Part shown: positions 8,037 through 17,323 of the stretch, piece after piece
How the letters are laid out: every line of letters begins with the position of its first letter
How positions within the stretch are numbered: position 1 is the stretch's first letter
DNA from: Chitinophagaceae bacterium
GTDB lineage: Bacteria; Bacteroidota; Bacteroidia; Chitinophagales; Chitinophagaceae
NCBI GenBank assembly: GCA_025449645.1
Contig: JANWIY010000171.1
Coordinates: forward strand, 1 to 35,403
Reading direction: 5' to 3'
DNA: 35,403 bases
Position numbers and translations under genes: made by a program
The notes under the pieces: model-generated
The model's input: the letters and a program-made list of their open reading frames with translations, nothing else
The model's database searches: none
Told to the model about the DNA's origin: nothing

Positions 8037-9203
8037 GCCGCGTTGCTTTTCCTCTGCCCGTTTCTTTTTTGGCATCACATAAGCAAAAAGCCTTTTCAGA
8101 TTGTTCACAGGTTGCTCAAGGCAATACCAGGAAATGGTTGCACAAGCGATTGCAAGGATCATAAAAATCCAGAAACTTACAAATGGATTTTCAACCAGCC
8201 TTCGCAGGGCCGACAGATCGTACCTGCTGAAATAGTGCGCAGCCGCATCAAAAGCGCTCCAGAAGAATACGGTCATCAGCAGGTGCCATAAATAAATCCC
8301 GTAACTGATCTTTGAAAGATATTGAACGATACTGTTTTCGAGGAATTTTTTTGTAATACCCTTGTATCCGCGGTTGGCAATGTCGATAATGGTTACCGCA
8401 AACAAGGAGACAAAGACCCTGTCCATCGCAATGAAGGTTCTCCGATGATGTGAAAATATCAGAAAAAGCCACAACGGTATCATCGCGCCCAACAGCCACT
8501 TGAGCCAATGATTTTTTATAAATCCCCTGTTATGATAGTACGCCAGCAGGGCGCCTGCGGCAAAGCAATCCAGGCAAGCCGGGGTCAACACGAGCATCGG
8601 GAACATTTCAATTCTCTGGTCTTTCATCAGCGTAACTGAAATTACCCGGAACAAAATTCCGCAAAGAATCATGGCTGCGAAAAATTTTGGAAGATGCTTT
8701 TCAGGGATAAAAAGGATGACCCAGGGCCAAAATAAATAGAACTGTTCTTCCACCGCGAGGGTCCATAAATGGGCTGTAAAAGTCCCCCAGCTTTTGGTGA
8801 CGTATAATAAGACGTTAGATAAATAAAAAAAATACATGCCCATGTGCTGACGAATTTCCATACCCTGGACCGGAAGCAAAATCAACACAATCAGATAGAG
8901 ATAATAGGCCGGAAAAATGCGCAATGTTCTGCGCGCAAGAAAGGCAACAGCCACTTTCCACCTGCTGAAACCATTGAGCACGGCCTTTTTTCTGGCAACC
9001 AGCAATATTCGCGTGATGAGGTAGCTGCTCAAAACAAAAAAGAATACGATGAAAACCCCCAGGTCGTAAACATATTTCAGGTTGGTCAGGTAGTTGGAAA
9101 AGTGATAGACAACCACAAAAAGCACGGCACAGAACCGGAGTCCTGATAACTGGGGTTGATATTTCAGGCCCGTTCGAAGGGTCTCTGGCTGAGTCTGGGC
9201 CAA
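8007..9203 (-). CDS. Acyltransferase family 3 membrane protein (OafA/YrhL-like)
   Basis: A 398-residue integral membrane protein with about ten hydrophobic segments that would move an acyl group (often acetyl) onto a sugar of an exported glycan. Family marks are the opening QLSGLRFCAVLFVVVYHF with the catalytic-type His near residue 34, LWTLAVEEQFYLFWP, and YGIYLWHLLM near the C-terminus. The start is a TTG at 9203: no ATG lies between it and the upstream in-frame stop, and AAAAAGGAAT sits just before it. It converges on the glycosyltransferase and overlaps it by 30 bases. Its position suggests it decorates the glycan made by the neighbouring transferases. Confidence 0.88.
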   Translation of the reverse strand: MAQTQPETLRTGLKYQPQLSGLRFCAVLFVVVYHFSNYLTNLKYVYDLGVFIVFFFVLSSYLITRILLVARKKAVLNGFSRWKVAVAFLARRTLRIFPAYYLYLIVLILLPVQGMEIRQHMGMYFFYLSNVLLYVTKSWGTFTAHLWTLAVEEQFYLFWPWVILFIPEKHLPKFFAAMILCGILFRVISVTLMKDQRIEMFPMLVLTPACLDCFAAGALLAYYHNRGFIKNHWLKWLLGAMIPLWLFLIFSHHRRTFIAMDRVFVSLFAVTIIDIANRGYKGITKKFLENSIVQYLSKISYGIYLWHLLMTVFFWSAFDAAAHYFSRYDLSALRRLVENPFVSFWIFMILAIACATISWYCLEQPVNNLKRLFAYVMPKKKRAEEKQRGLSEKVERPV

Positions 9204-9484
9204 GGATATTCCTTTTTGTTTTAAAAGGTTTGTTCAGGAATCGGGGTTCCACGTAAAAACGGCAGAATTCCCAATTTAGTACACTTTCCCATTATAGTCC
9301 TTTATTAAAATATATGCTGCATCTCTTTCAAAAGCCATGTTCAATGATTATTTTTATTGCCGCTCCCATCATCCTTTGATGCTACCATCCCCGGTATCCG
9401 GTTTTCTTAATCTTTTATAAGATCCTTCCCTCGAAATTACCTGTTGCTCCTGCCCCGGATTAACCATTCATAAATCATTCTAAC

Positions 9485-10030
9485 ATGCAACCATCTCCTT
9501 CCGAGCGGACGCAGTGCATCCCTCACTTCTTTTTTCATAACAAAAGTTACGGTCTGCTGGCGGCGGCTTTAGTTTTTTCGCTAAGCATGGTCCGCGCCCA
9601 GGAAAAATGCGGCTCTTGTTCCATACCTTCTTTTCCTGCGCTTACAGTTTATCATGCGTTTCAAAACGGACCTGCTATGGGCCTCGGAATGGAAGCGGGC
9701 AACTGGAAAAAGGATGCAGGAAAATTCAGTTATTTTCTGGGAATGGAAATTCTCTGGCCGAAACAAATTGGAATCAGGGGCAAATCATCGGATGTTATTT
9801 CCAACGAACTGATGATTTCATTCTACTGGAAAGGCCAATATAAGATAACCAATCGCATTTACCTGATCGCCCAACCTGAACTAATAAATTTTTCTTCATT
9901 TGATTTAAGAGCCGGACTCCGTTACGTGATGCCTTTAACAAGGATTGTCGGGATTGGCTTCGAACCAGGATATTCCCTGATTAACAGACAGGTTTCGTTG
10001 AACACAAATATTCATTTCGCGCTTCGATAA
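9485..10030 (+). CDS. Hypothetical exported protein, probably a small outer-membrane beta barrel
   Basis: A 181-residue protein with a long N-region, a hydrophobic stretch near residues 22-36 and a likely signal peptidase I site after VRA, giving a mature protein that begins QEKCGSCS. The mature part alternates polar and non-polar residues in several strands (YFLGMEILW, NELMISFYWKG, RIYLIAQPELI, DLRAGLRYVMPL, HFALR) and ends in an aromatic/Leu-Arg strand, as small beta-barrel outer-membrane proteins do. The mature N-terminus carries two cysteines three residues apart. I do not recognise a family. It has its own upstream region and ends at a strong hairpin shared with the convergent TPR gene. 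Confidence 0.6.
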   Translation: MQPSPSERTQCIPHFFFHNKSYGLLAAALVFSLSMVRAQEKCGSCSIPSFPALTVYHAFQNGPAMGLGMEAGNWKKDAGKFSYFLGMEILWPKQIGIRGKSSDVISNELMISFYWKGQYKITNRIYLIAQPELINFSSFDLRAGLRYVMPLTRIVGIGFEPGYSLINRQVSLNTNIHFALR

Positions 10031-10037
10031 TAAAAAA

Positions 10038-10076
10038 AATCCGTGCATACCCCCATTTGGAAAATATGCACGGATT
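10038..10076 (-). terminator. Strong bidirectional terminator between two convergent genes
   Basis: A perfect 12-bp inverted repeat (AATCCGTGCATA at 10038-10049, complement at 10065-10076) with a 15-base loop lies between the stops of the barrel-like gene and the TPR gene. On the minus strand it is followed by eight T, so it mainly ends the gyrA-TPR transcript; on the plus strand the trailing bases are TTGTTTACTT, also usable. Confidence 0.88.
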
Positions 10077-10091
10077 GTTTACTTAAATGCC

Positions 10092-11363
10092 TTAGTGGAC
10101 TTTTTCCACATTATTATATTTGTCCGTGTAAGCCGCAGCTTTTTCCTTATCTTTTTTCTGTTCATAAATCGTCACCATCATATCATAGGAATCCCTGAGG
10201 GCATTTTTATCGGCTCTTTTCAATACACCTTCCTTTCCAAGTTCCTGATCTATCTTTTCGAAATAGGGAATAGCCTCATCAAATTTCTTTATCGCTTCCC
10301 CTCTCATGTCAACCCGTTTCTTCACATCTTCCGGTTTGGTGCCCTTGACAGTTTTGATTTGCTGCTCTATTTCGATCCCCTGATTGTATGCGATTTGTCC
10401 CATAACCAGGGATGCCTGCGGATAATCGGGATTCAGTTGTAAACTTTTGCTGAGCTTCTCCTGTGCTCTTTTCGTGAGATCACTGGCATTGGCAGGAATG
10501 GGTCCCTTGGAGGAATCTGACGCATACTGATAGAGTTCAAGTCCATAGTTAAAAAAATAAATAGCACTATCCGGGAATTCCCTGTTAATCTCCTCATACT
10601 TGGCCCAAAGGGAATCTTTGGGTCCTCCCTTTCTCAGGTTATCCAGCTCGAGTTCATCGAAGTAGATCTCATGCGGATATTTCGCCTTTCCGATAGCCTC
10701 ATATTTATCTGAAGTGGCTTTATCTCCTTTCCTGGAATAATAATCAGCAACCCATTTGTAAATCTCTCCCATATCGTTGCCACTGATTTTTGTAATTCCG
10801 GAATCAACGATTACTTTGTAATAAATAACGGCATCATCTCTTTTCCCTGCTTTTTCGGCGGAGATACCAGCATACAAAGTAGACGTAGTGTCCATTTTTT
10901 GTTTGATCCAGCCTTTATCATACATAAACTTGATAGCTGATATGGCGTTTATGAAATCCGTGTAGGCCTCGGCATATTTCTTCTGATTATAATTAGAGGC
11001 ACCTTGCTGGAAAAGGCCCTGATAAATTTCGTTGATTGGCTTGTACTGATCAAGCGTAAGCAAGACCATTTTTTTATCGTCCAACTCAGCGTATTTCTTC
11101 AGCGCATCATAAGACTGGATCAACGCATCGGGGACAGTTGATTTCAACTGGTCATTGGCGGCAATGGCATTGTACACTTTTACTTTAGTGTACCAGGCCT
11201 CAGCACTTTTCTGATTTTTTTCATTGGCGAGTACATTATCAATTTCCGTTTTTGCCTCGGGCAGCTTATTTGCTTTCAAATATTCTTTTGCTTTGTCCAG
11301 AGATTGGGCAAGCAATCCCGAAAAAAGGGCCACCAGGATGACACTTAGAAAGATCCGTTTCAT
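10092..11363 (-). CDS. Periplasmic tetratricopeptide-repeat protein downstream of gyrA
   Basis: A 423-residue protein with a cleavable signal peptide (basic start MKR, hydrophobic core, likely cut after GLLA). The mature part is Lys/Glu/Ala-rich and almost all helical, with TPR-like units such as AKEYLKANKLPEAKTEIDNVL, YNQKKYAEAYTDFINA and ARLNP-type turns (LQLNPDYPQASLVMG). TPR proteins act as scaffolds for protein contacts; the partner is unknown. The gene begins 31 bases after the gyrA stop and is closed by a strong terminator, so the two form an operon. A TPR gene after gyrA is, to my knowledge, common in Bacteroidota. Confidence 0.85.
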   Translation of the reverse strand: MKRIFLSVILVALFSGLLAQSLDKAKEYLKANKLPEAKTEIDNVLANEKNQKSAEAWYTKVKVYNAIAANDQLKSTVPDALIQSYDALKKYAELDDKKMVLLTLDQYKPINEIYQGLFQQGASNYNQKKYAEAYTDFINAISAIKFMYDKGWIKQKMDTTSTLYAGISAEKAGKRDDAVIYYKVIVDSGITKISGNDMGEIYKWVADYYSRKGDKATSDKYEAIGKAKYPHEIYFDELELDNLRKGGPKDSLWAKYEEINREFPDSAIYFFNYGLELYQYASDSSKGPIPANASDLTKRAQEKLSKSLQLNPDYPQASLVMGQIAYNQGIEIEQQIKTVKGTKPEDVKKRVDMRGEAIKKFDEAIPYFEKIDQELGKEGVLKRADKNALRDSYDMMVTIYEQKKDKEKAAAYTDKYNNVEKVH

Positions 11364-11394
11364 GAGATTTTTTATTTGAAGTTTTCGATGAAAA

Positions 11395-13947
11395 TTATAG
11401 CGGAATTATATCGGATGAGGAAACTCCATTTAGGGGATCAGCAGGATCGCCATTTTCCTCCACAGTGCTTTTTTCATCCAGTTGAGTGATGGCTGCGATG
11501 CCATCTCCTTCATCCAGGCGTATGAGTTTTACCCCCTGGGTGGCACGACCGAGTTCGCTGATCCCATGCACCGGCATCCTGATGGTAATTCCTGATTTGC
11601 AAGTAATCATAAGATCTTCTTTTTCGGTAACATCCAGAATACCCACCAGCTTGCCCGTCTTTTCCGTAACGTTAATGGTCTTTACTCCTTTTCCTCCCCG
11701 GTTAGTTACCCGGTATTCATCAACAGGTGTCCTTTTTCCGTATCCATTTTCACTAACAACCAATACTGTTCTCGATTTGTCGTCCTTATTGACACATATC
11801 ATGCCAATCACTTCATCCATATTGTCTTCCACTTCTATGCCAGCCACTCCGATGGCTCCGCGCCCGGTCGGTCGCACCCTATCCTCCGGAAACCGGATGG
11901 CACGGCCGGATTTAACGGCCATCATAATCTCACAATTGCCATCGGTCAATCTCGCATCCAGCAGGTGATCATTCTCCAGGATCGTTATCGCATTCACTCC
12001 GTTCTGCCGTGGACGGCTGAAATCTTCCAGCATGGTTTTTTTGATAACGCCCCGCTTGGTGCAAAGTACTATAAAATGACTGTTCAAAAATGCAGTGTCC
12101 TTTACATCTTTCACATCAATAATAGCCTTTATTTTATCCTCAGGCGGAATCTGAATAAGATTTTGAACAGCCCTTCCCTTGCTGATTTTATCTCCCTCGG
12201 GAATCTGATACACATTGAGCCAGTAACACCTTCCCATTTCAGTAAAGAAAAGAAGGGTATGGTGCGTTGACGCTACGAATAAATGCTCAATATAATCTTC
12301 CAACCGGGCCTTCCCACCGCTGGCTCCCCTGCCACCCCGACGCTGCTGACGATATTCCGTGGCTGATGTTCTTTTGATATACCCGTTATGCGATATGGTT
12401 ATCACTACGTCTTCCTCTTTGATCAGATCCTTAATCTGCATTTCATCATCCAGATAGGTGATTTCCGTTTTTCTTTCATCACCGAATTTTTCTTTGATCT
12501 CGAGAAGTTCTTTCCGGATCAAAGCAAACCTTTTCTGTTCATCCTGCAGTAAATCGTGGAGATAAGCAATCTGCTTCATCAGTTCATCAAACTCATTGTG
12601 GATTTTTTCCCGCTCCATCCCCGTAAGTCTTTGCAGGCGCAGTTCAAGAATAGCTTTGGCCTGTATTTCACTCAAGCCCCATCCGGCATTGACCAGGTTT
12701 TCTTTGGCGATATCCGGCGTTGCAGAAGATCTGATCAGGTTGATCACTTCATCCAGATGGTCCAGTGCGATCAGGTATCCCTGAATAATGTGCGCCCGCT
12801 TTTCCGCTTCCCGGAGTTCAAACTGCGCGCGACGAATAACCACCTCATGACGGAATTCTACAAACTCCACAATCATCTCCCGTACATTCAGGGTTCTCGG
12901 GCGCCCTTTGACCAGGGCTACATTGTTGATGCCGTATGAGGTTTGAAGTTCGGTATGTTTGAACAATTGATTAATGACCACATTCGCCACGGCATCCCTT
13001 CTTAAATCGATGACGATCCGTGTTCCTTCTTTTTCATTTGATTCATTGTTCACGTGCGAAATGCCCTCGATGATTTTCTCATTCACCAGCTGACCAATCC
13101 TGTCACAGAGTCCGTCCCGGTTAACCTGGTAAGGCACTTCTGTGATGACGATCTGCTCTCTTCCGCTGGGTTTGGTATCTACCTGCAGTTTTCCACGTAA
13201 CACAGCCCTGCCGCGGCCGGTATGCATGGCCAGCTTCACACCTTCCATCCCATAGATCACGCCGCCCGTGGGAAAATCCGGCGCTTTTACATATTGCATG
13301 ATCTCATCTACCGTAATGTCTTTTTTGTCGATATAAGCAACACAGCCGTCTATTACTTCCGATAAATTGTGGGGAAGGATGTTGGTTGCCATGCCCACTG
13401 CTATACCGCTTGCACCATTGATCAGGAGTTGGGGTATCCGGGATGGAAGAACCACCGGTTCGGTCAGCGAATCATCAAAATTCGGCTGGAAATCCACCGT
13501 TTCCTTTTCAATGTCTTCGAGCATGCTCTCGGCAAGCCTGTGCAACCTGGCTTCCGTATATCTCATGGCCGCCGGTCCGTCGCCATCCTGGCTGCCAAAA
13601 TTTCCCTGCCTGTCTACCAGCACATAACGGATGCTCCATTCCTGTGCCATACGCACCATGGTGTGATAGATGGCGGCATCTCCGTGAGGATGATATTTAC
13701 CCATTACCTCTCCAACAATACGGGCAGCCTTTTTATATGGTCTGTTGCTATTATTGCCAAGTTCCTTCATTCCGTAAAGGATCCGGCGATGCACAGGTTT
13801 CAAACCGTCCCGCACATCGGGCAGGGCGCGGCTGACAATGACCGACATAGAATAATCTATGTAGGCCGTTTTCATTTGTTCTTCAATGTTGATAGGAACT
13901 ATCCTGTTATTATCCTGCGTTTCCTCCGGTATGAGATGTTCTTCCAT
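11395..13947 (-). CDS. gyrA: DNA gyrase subunit A
   Basis: The breakage-reunion subunit of DNA gyrase, which with GyrB introduces negative supercoils. From the ATG at 13947 it has about 850 residues, usual for the family. The opening ([20 protein letters not shown]) is diagnostic, the active-site tyrosine is Y130 in [10 protein letters not shown], and the GyrA box QRRGGRG in the C-terminal wrapping domain separates it from topoisomerase IV. A frame open for 15 more codons upstream (start at 13992) has a Cys-rich lead not seen in GyrA, so I rejected it. In the quinolone-determining region the residues matching E. coli Ser83 and Asp87 are Ala91 and His95, and Arg113 replaces the Gly of VDGQGNFGS. 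Operon with the TPR gene downstream. Confidence 0.97.
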   Translation of the reverse strand: MEEHLIPEETQDNNRIVPINIEEQMKTAYIDYSMSVIVSRALPDVRDGLKPVHRRILYGMKELGNNSNRPYKKAARIVGEVMGKYHPHGDAAIYHTMVRMAQEWSIRYVLVDRQGNFGSQDGDGPAAMRYTEARLHRLAESMLEDIEKETVDFQPNFDDSLTEPVVLPSRIPQLLINGASGIAVGMATNILPHNLSEVIDGCVAYIDKKDITVDEIMQYVKAPDFPTGGVIYGMEGVKLAMHTGRGRAVLRGKLQVDTKPSGREQIVITEVPYQVNRDGLCDRIGQLVNEKIIEGISHVNNESNEKEGTRIVIDLRRDAVANVVINQLFKHTELQTSYGINNVALVKGRPRTLNVREMIVEFVEFRHEVVIRRAQFELREAEKRAHIIQGYLIALDHLDEVINLIRSSATPDIAKENLVNAGWGLSEIQAKAILELRLQRLTGMEREKIHNEFDELMKQIAYLHDLLQDEQKRFALIRKELLEIKEKFGDERKTEITYLDDEMQIKDLIKEEDVVITISHNGYIKRTSATEYRQQRRGGRGASGGKARLEDYIEHLFVASTHHTLLFFTEMGRCYWLNVYQIPEGDKISKGRAVQNLIQIPPEDKIKAIIDVKDVKDTAFLNSHFIVLCTKRGVIKKTMLEDFSRPRQNGVNAITILENDHLLDARLTDGNCEIMMAVKSGRAIRFPEDRVRPTGRGAIGVAGIEVEDNMDEVIGMICVNKDDKSRTVLVVSENGYGKRTPVDEYRVTNRGGKGVKTINVTEKTGKLVGILDVTEKEDLMITCKSGITIRMPVHGISELGRATQGVKLIRLDEGDGIAAITQLDEKSTVEENGDPADPLNGVSSSDIIPL

Positions 13948-14043
13948 AATTTTTAGAATCCTGCAAAAATGCCTGCTTTTACAAGGGCACAAAGGTAATG
14001 AAATCGCCAGGCATTGGCCAATTAGAAAGGGTCTATTTTACCC

Positions 14044-14538
14044 TTATTCCAGCCAGGCTCCCTTCACCCGATCTCCTTCCACTTCAACAAAAATATGTTC
14101 CTGAAGCGTCGTCGCAAGTGACAGACCAACATAATCGGGTTTTACGGGAAATGTATTGTGACTACGTTCCACAAGCACCAGGGTCTGAATCTTTTTCAAA
14201 TCCTTTTCCAGAAACGGCTTTAGTGCGTAGAGCAGGGTCTTCCCGGTGCTGCATACATCATCGATCAATAGAATGACCTTATTGTTCACCGAAAGTTTTT
14301 TATCTAGTGAAACCACCTGAGGTTTGTTTTTATCCAGGATTACCGTGACGAGTTCAGTGGAAAGATCTGAGATCTCTTTCAGCAAAGCCTGAATATTCCG
14401 GGCAATCGCAGTGCCGTTTTCACGGATGCCTGCCAGTATGAATTCTTTCTCGCCAAAATTGTTTTCCAGAATTTCATAAGCCATCCTTCTCAGTTTTTTG
14501 CCTGCGACTTCGGGAGTAAGTATATAATTCCTATCCAT
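14044..14538 (-). CDS. PyrR-like phosphoribosyltransferase
   Basis: A 164-residue type I phosphoribosyltransferase. The PRPP-binding loop is VILLIDDVCSTGKT at about 88-101 with the two acidic residues and the TGKT turn intact. The start (a helix with KKLRRMAYEILE, then FILAGIRENG) and the end (LVLVERSHNTFPVKPDYVGLSLATT) follow the pattern of PyrR, which has uracil phosphoribosyltransferase activity and, in Firmicutes, regulates the pyr operon by RNA binding. No pyr genes are next to it here, so it may be only a salvage enzyme. The gene lies about 100 bases upstream of gyrA in the same direction and is divergent from the membrane Fe-S gene. Confidence 0.75.
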   Translation of the reverse strand: MDRNYILTPEVAGKKLRRMAYEILENNFGEKEFILAGIRENGTAIARNIQALLKEISDLSTELVTVILDKNKPQVVSLDKKLSVNNKVILLIDDVCSTGKTLLYALKPFLEKDLKKIQTLVLVERSHNTFPVKPDYVGLSLATTLQEHIFVEVEGDRVKGAWLE

Positions 14539-14610
14539 TCCCCAAGGTAAAGAAAATCACAAATCCTGCAAATCCTGTATATCTTAGCGGGGTATTAACC
14601 GGGCAGGCCG

Positions 14611-15918
14611 ATGCTTCAACAGATTGCTTTTATTTTACTCGCAGGTACCGCTGTCCTTCTCTTTTCTCTTCATGCCCGGCGCATCCGCAAGAATATCCTG
14701 ATGGGGCGGGACGAGGACTATAGCGAAAATGCGGGACGCCGGTGGAGAAATTTGCTGTTGTTGGCATTAGGCCAGAAAAAGATGTTCAGAAATCCCCTTG
14801 TGGCCCTGCTCCATTTATTTATCTATGCCGGGTTTATCATCATAAATATAGAAGTGCTTGAAATTTCGCTTGACGGCTTGTTGGGCACCCACCGCTTGTT
14901 TGCCGGGCCTCTGGGCCAGTTATATAAGGGTCTGATCAATGGTTTTGAGTTTCTTGCCCTGGCCGTGCTGTTCGCCTGTGTGGTATTTTTATTCAGGAGA
15001 AACATACTTAAGATCAGGCGCTTTTTCAGTCATGATCTCGACGGATGGCCGAGGTCCGACGCAAATTATATCCTGATCGCGGAAATACTGCTGATGATCC
15101 TTTTCCTCACATTCAATGCATCAGATACTTTATTGCAGGGAAGAAATTATGGTCGTTATGCAAGCAACCTGACGGGGAATTTTGCTTTTTCCCAATGGCT
15201 TCATCCACTGCTGAAAGGATTTTCGAGTAAACAACTGGCTGACCTTGAGCGCACATGCTGGTGGTTGCATATTGCCGGCATTTTTGCTTTTTTAAATTAT
15301 CTGCCTTATTCCAAACACCTCCACATACTGCTTGCTTTCCCAAACGCATATTTCACCCGTTTACTGCCGGAAGGGAAAATGAGGAATATGAAGTCCGTGC
15401 AGCAGGAAGTGGTATATGCCATGCAACCCGAGCACGCGCCCGCAGGAGCCTCGCCACCTGTCAAATTCGGTGCCCGCGATGTATTTGACCTGAGCTGGCG
15501 TAACCTTCTGGATGCATATTCCTGCACGGAATGCGGACGCTGCACCGCTGCCTGCCCGGCCAATATCACAGGAAAAAAATTATCTCCACGGAAGATCATG
15601 ATGGATACACGTGACCGGATGGAAGAAGTGGGAAAAAATGTTCGGCGGAATAAGATTTTTAAACCGGACGGCAAACAGCTCCTTTACGATTATATCTCGG
15701 AGGAGGAATTACGCGCCTGCACGAGTTGCAACGCCTGCGTGGAAGAATGCCCGGTGAGCATCAGTCCCCTGGAAATCATTTTTGAATTACGACGGTCCCT
15801 GATCATGGAAGAAAGCAAGGCACCCCAGGAATGGAACGCAATGTTCAGCAACGTGGAAAATAATTTTGCACCCTGGAAATTTAGTCCGGATGAACGCGAT
15901 GCATGGAAGAATGCCTAG
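14611..15918 (+). CDS. Membrane Fe-S oxidoreductase (HdrC/NarI-like fusion)
   Basis: A 435-residue protein joining a membrane domain of about six hydrophobic segments (residues 1-265) to a dicluster 4Fe-4S domain. The membrane part ends in WWLHIAGIFAFLNYLPYSKHLHIL, where the histidines could bind haem b as in NarI/HdrE-type cytochromes. Each cluster has a full CxxCxxCxxxCP motif: C305/C308/C311/C315 and C370/C373/C376/C380. It would pass electrons between a cytoplasmic partner and the quinone pool. In many Bacteroidota this protein is followed directly by a CCG-domain protein; here that partner lies at 17324, beyond an inverted regulator pair. The natural donor is not known. Confidence 0.87.
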   Translation: MLQQIAFILLAGTAVLLFSLHARRIRKNILMGRDEDYSENAGRRWRNLLLLALGQKKMFRNPLVALLHLFIYAGFIIINIEVLEISLDGLLGTHRLFAGPLGQLYKGLINGFEFLALAVLFACVVFLFRRNILKIRRFFSHDLDGWPRSDANYILIAEILLMILFLTFNASDTLLQGRNYGRYASNLTGNFAFSQWLHPLLKGFSSKQLADLERTCWWLHIAGIFAFLNYLPYSKHLHILLAFPNAYFTRLLPEGKMRNMKSVQQEVVYAMQPEHAPAGASPPVKFGARDVFDLSWRNLLDAYSCTECGRCTAACPANITGKKLSPRKIMMDTRDRMEEVGKNVRRNKIFKPDGKQLLYDYISEEELRACTSCNACVEECPVSISPLEIIFELRRSLIMEESKAPQEWNAMFSNVENNFAPWKFSPDERDAWKNA

Positions 15919-15970
15919 GCTTTCAATAATGGGAAATTTCGAGGCCGGCCAGGATTCCTATTAAGAAAAA

Positions 15971-16507
15971 CTATCTGGCGACCACTTTCAGGTTCACGGT
16001 GAGGCTGTCCGAAATGGTACTTGATCCCCCCACATCAAAATCCCTGCGCGAGATCCTAAAACTTCCGGTAAAAAGATACCCATTTGCTGAGACCGAAGCA
16101 GTAAATGGAAAACTGATCTCCTTCGTCTTATTTTTAATCGAAATCTTTCCCGTCATCATGAAGCTTCCTTTTCTATTCAATGCCCTGATATTTTCAGATA
16201 TAAAATGAATACGGGGGTAATTTTTTACATCCAGATAATCTTCCTCCATCAGGTGGCCGTCCCGAATGCTATTGTCAGTATTAATGCTCGCCGCGTTCAC
16301 GCTAACCTGAAACCGGGCAACAGAAACGCTATCGGGGTTAAACCGGATATCGCCTTCAAGGCCACTGAATAATCCGTCTACATTAAATCCGAAATTCTTA
16401 ATGGTGAAATGCACATCGGATTCATTTGGCACAGGATGCAATTGAGCAAGGCCGAAACAGCAGATCAGGACAAAGCACATTGAGCAAAAAGTTCTTTTCT
16501 TTACCAT
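15971..16507 (-). CDS. YceI family periplasmic lipid-binding-like protein
   Basis: A 178-residue protein with a signal peptide (basic MVKKR start, Cys-rich hydrophobic core, likely cut after FGLA). The mature part follows the YceI pattern: SDVHFTIKNFGFNVDGLFSG near the start, NADSIxTxNxxRDGHL-like (ASINTDNSIRDGHLMEEDYLDVKNYP) in the middle, then alternating strands to the end. YceI proteins form a lipocalin-like barrel that binds isoprenoid or polyprenyl chains. It begins 29 bases after the Crp-family regulator gene and is likely co-transcribed. Binding partner and link to the Fe-S genes are unknown. Confidence 0.88.
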   Translation of the reverse strand: MVKKRTFCSMCFVLICCFGLAQLHPVPNESDVHFTIKNFGFNVDGLFSGLEGDIRFNPDSVSVARFQVSVNAASINTDNSIRDGHLMEEDYLDVKNYPRIHFISENIRALNRKGSFMMTGKISIKNKTKEISFPFTASVSANGYLFTGSFRISRRDFDVGGSSTISDSLTVNLKVVAR

Positions 16508-16536
16508 AACAGTCAGATAAATTTTGGTATTGTCAG

Positions 16537-17238
16537 CTAATTGCCGGAAACGAGCTTTTGTAACTTTTTAACGTTCAGAAAGCAAATCTGCTGACGGTTA
16601 TAAGAAAGGATGCCTTCCGCTTCCAGTTCATTGATCATCGTGGTTACTGTTTGCCTGCTGGAGCCGATCAGGTTCGCAATATCTTCATGTTTTAAATAAT
16701 TTGGTATGCAAAATCCTTCCGGAAGAGTCTCGCCCAGTTTCTGCTCAACAAGCTGCCAGAGAAAATGAATCAGCCTGGTCTTTACATCCTTGTTCAGCAG
16801 GTTCAATAAACGGTTTTCAATATTCCGGAGTTTGGCGCCGACCTGCTTGCTGTAGCGCAGGGCAAGGTCGGGTCGTTTTTTTAATAACTTCTCAAAGTCA
16901 TCTATATTAAATGCACAAATGCTTACATCCTGTTTATAGGCCTGGGCAAATTCTCCGTGGAGGTTGCTTCTTTCCAGGGTGAATTGACCGAACAGTTCGC
17001 CTTTCTGGATGATCTCCTTTACTTTTTCATTCCCATCTGCATCGATATAGCCGATCCGGATATAGCCTTCCTTTACGAAATACAGCTTATTGTGATTATA
17101 GGCTTCAAAATAAATGTACTCTCCTTTGGGAACTTCAATAAAATGGTGCTCGATATTCAGGTCCTTAAAATCCTGATCACTCAAATGGCACCAGAGATCA
17201 TAATTACGGATCAGTAGCATTTTGTCCTCCGCGGGCAT
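16537..17238 (-). CDS. Crp/Fnr family transcriptional regulator
   Basis: A 233-residue regulator. Residues about 25-125 form a cyclic-nucleotide-binding-like beta roll (VPKGEYIYFEAYNHNKLYFVKEGYIRI, then GNEKVKEIIQKGELFG), followed by a long dimerisation helix and a winged HTH with the recognition segment IANLIGSSRQTVTTMINELE near 185-205. The N-terminus lacks the cysteine cluster of FNR, so oxygen sensing by an Fe-S cluster is unlikely, and the Crp arginine for cAMP phosphate is not evident, so the ligand is open. It is divergent from the CCG Fe-S gene at 17324 across about 85 bases and leads into the yceI gene, so it may control both. Confidence 0.9.
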   Translation of the reverse strand: MPAEDKMLLIRNYDLWCHLSDQDFKDLNIEHHFIEVPKGEYIYFEAYNHNKLYFVKEGYIRIGYIDADGNEKVKEIIQKGELFGQFTLERSNLHGEFAQAYKQDVSICAFNIDDFEKLLKKRPDLALRYSKQVGAKLRNIENRLLNLLNKDVKTRLIHFLWQLVEQKLGETLPEGFCIPNYLKHEDIANLIGSSRQTVTTMINELEAEGILSYNRQQICFLNVKKLQKLVSGN

Positions 17239-17323
17239 AATAATTATTAAGGATTAAAATTACCGAATCGTATTTTAACCACACCCGGAATTTAAGTTAG
17301 ATTTACGGATCTAAAGCTCCCAT

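Noticed and set aside
13369..13956. 195-codon plus-strand frame inside gyrA
   Set aside because: It lies wholly antisense to a highly conserved gyrA coding region and has no protein-like pattern.
13948..13992. Upstream extension of gyrA by 15 codons
   Set aside because: The Cys/His-rich lead is not seen in GyrA, while the ATG at 13947 gives the usual N-terminus.
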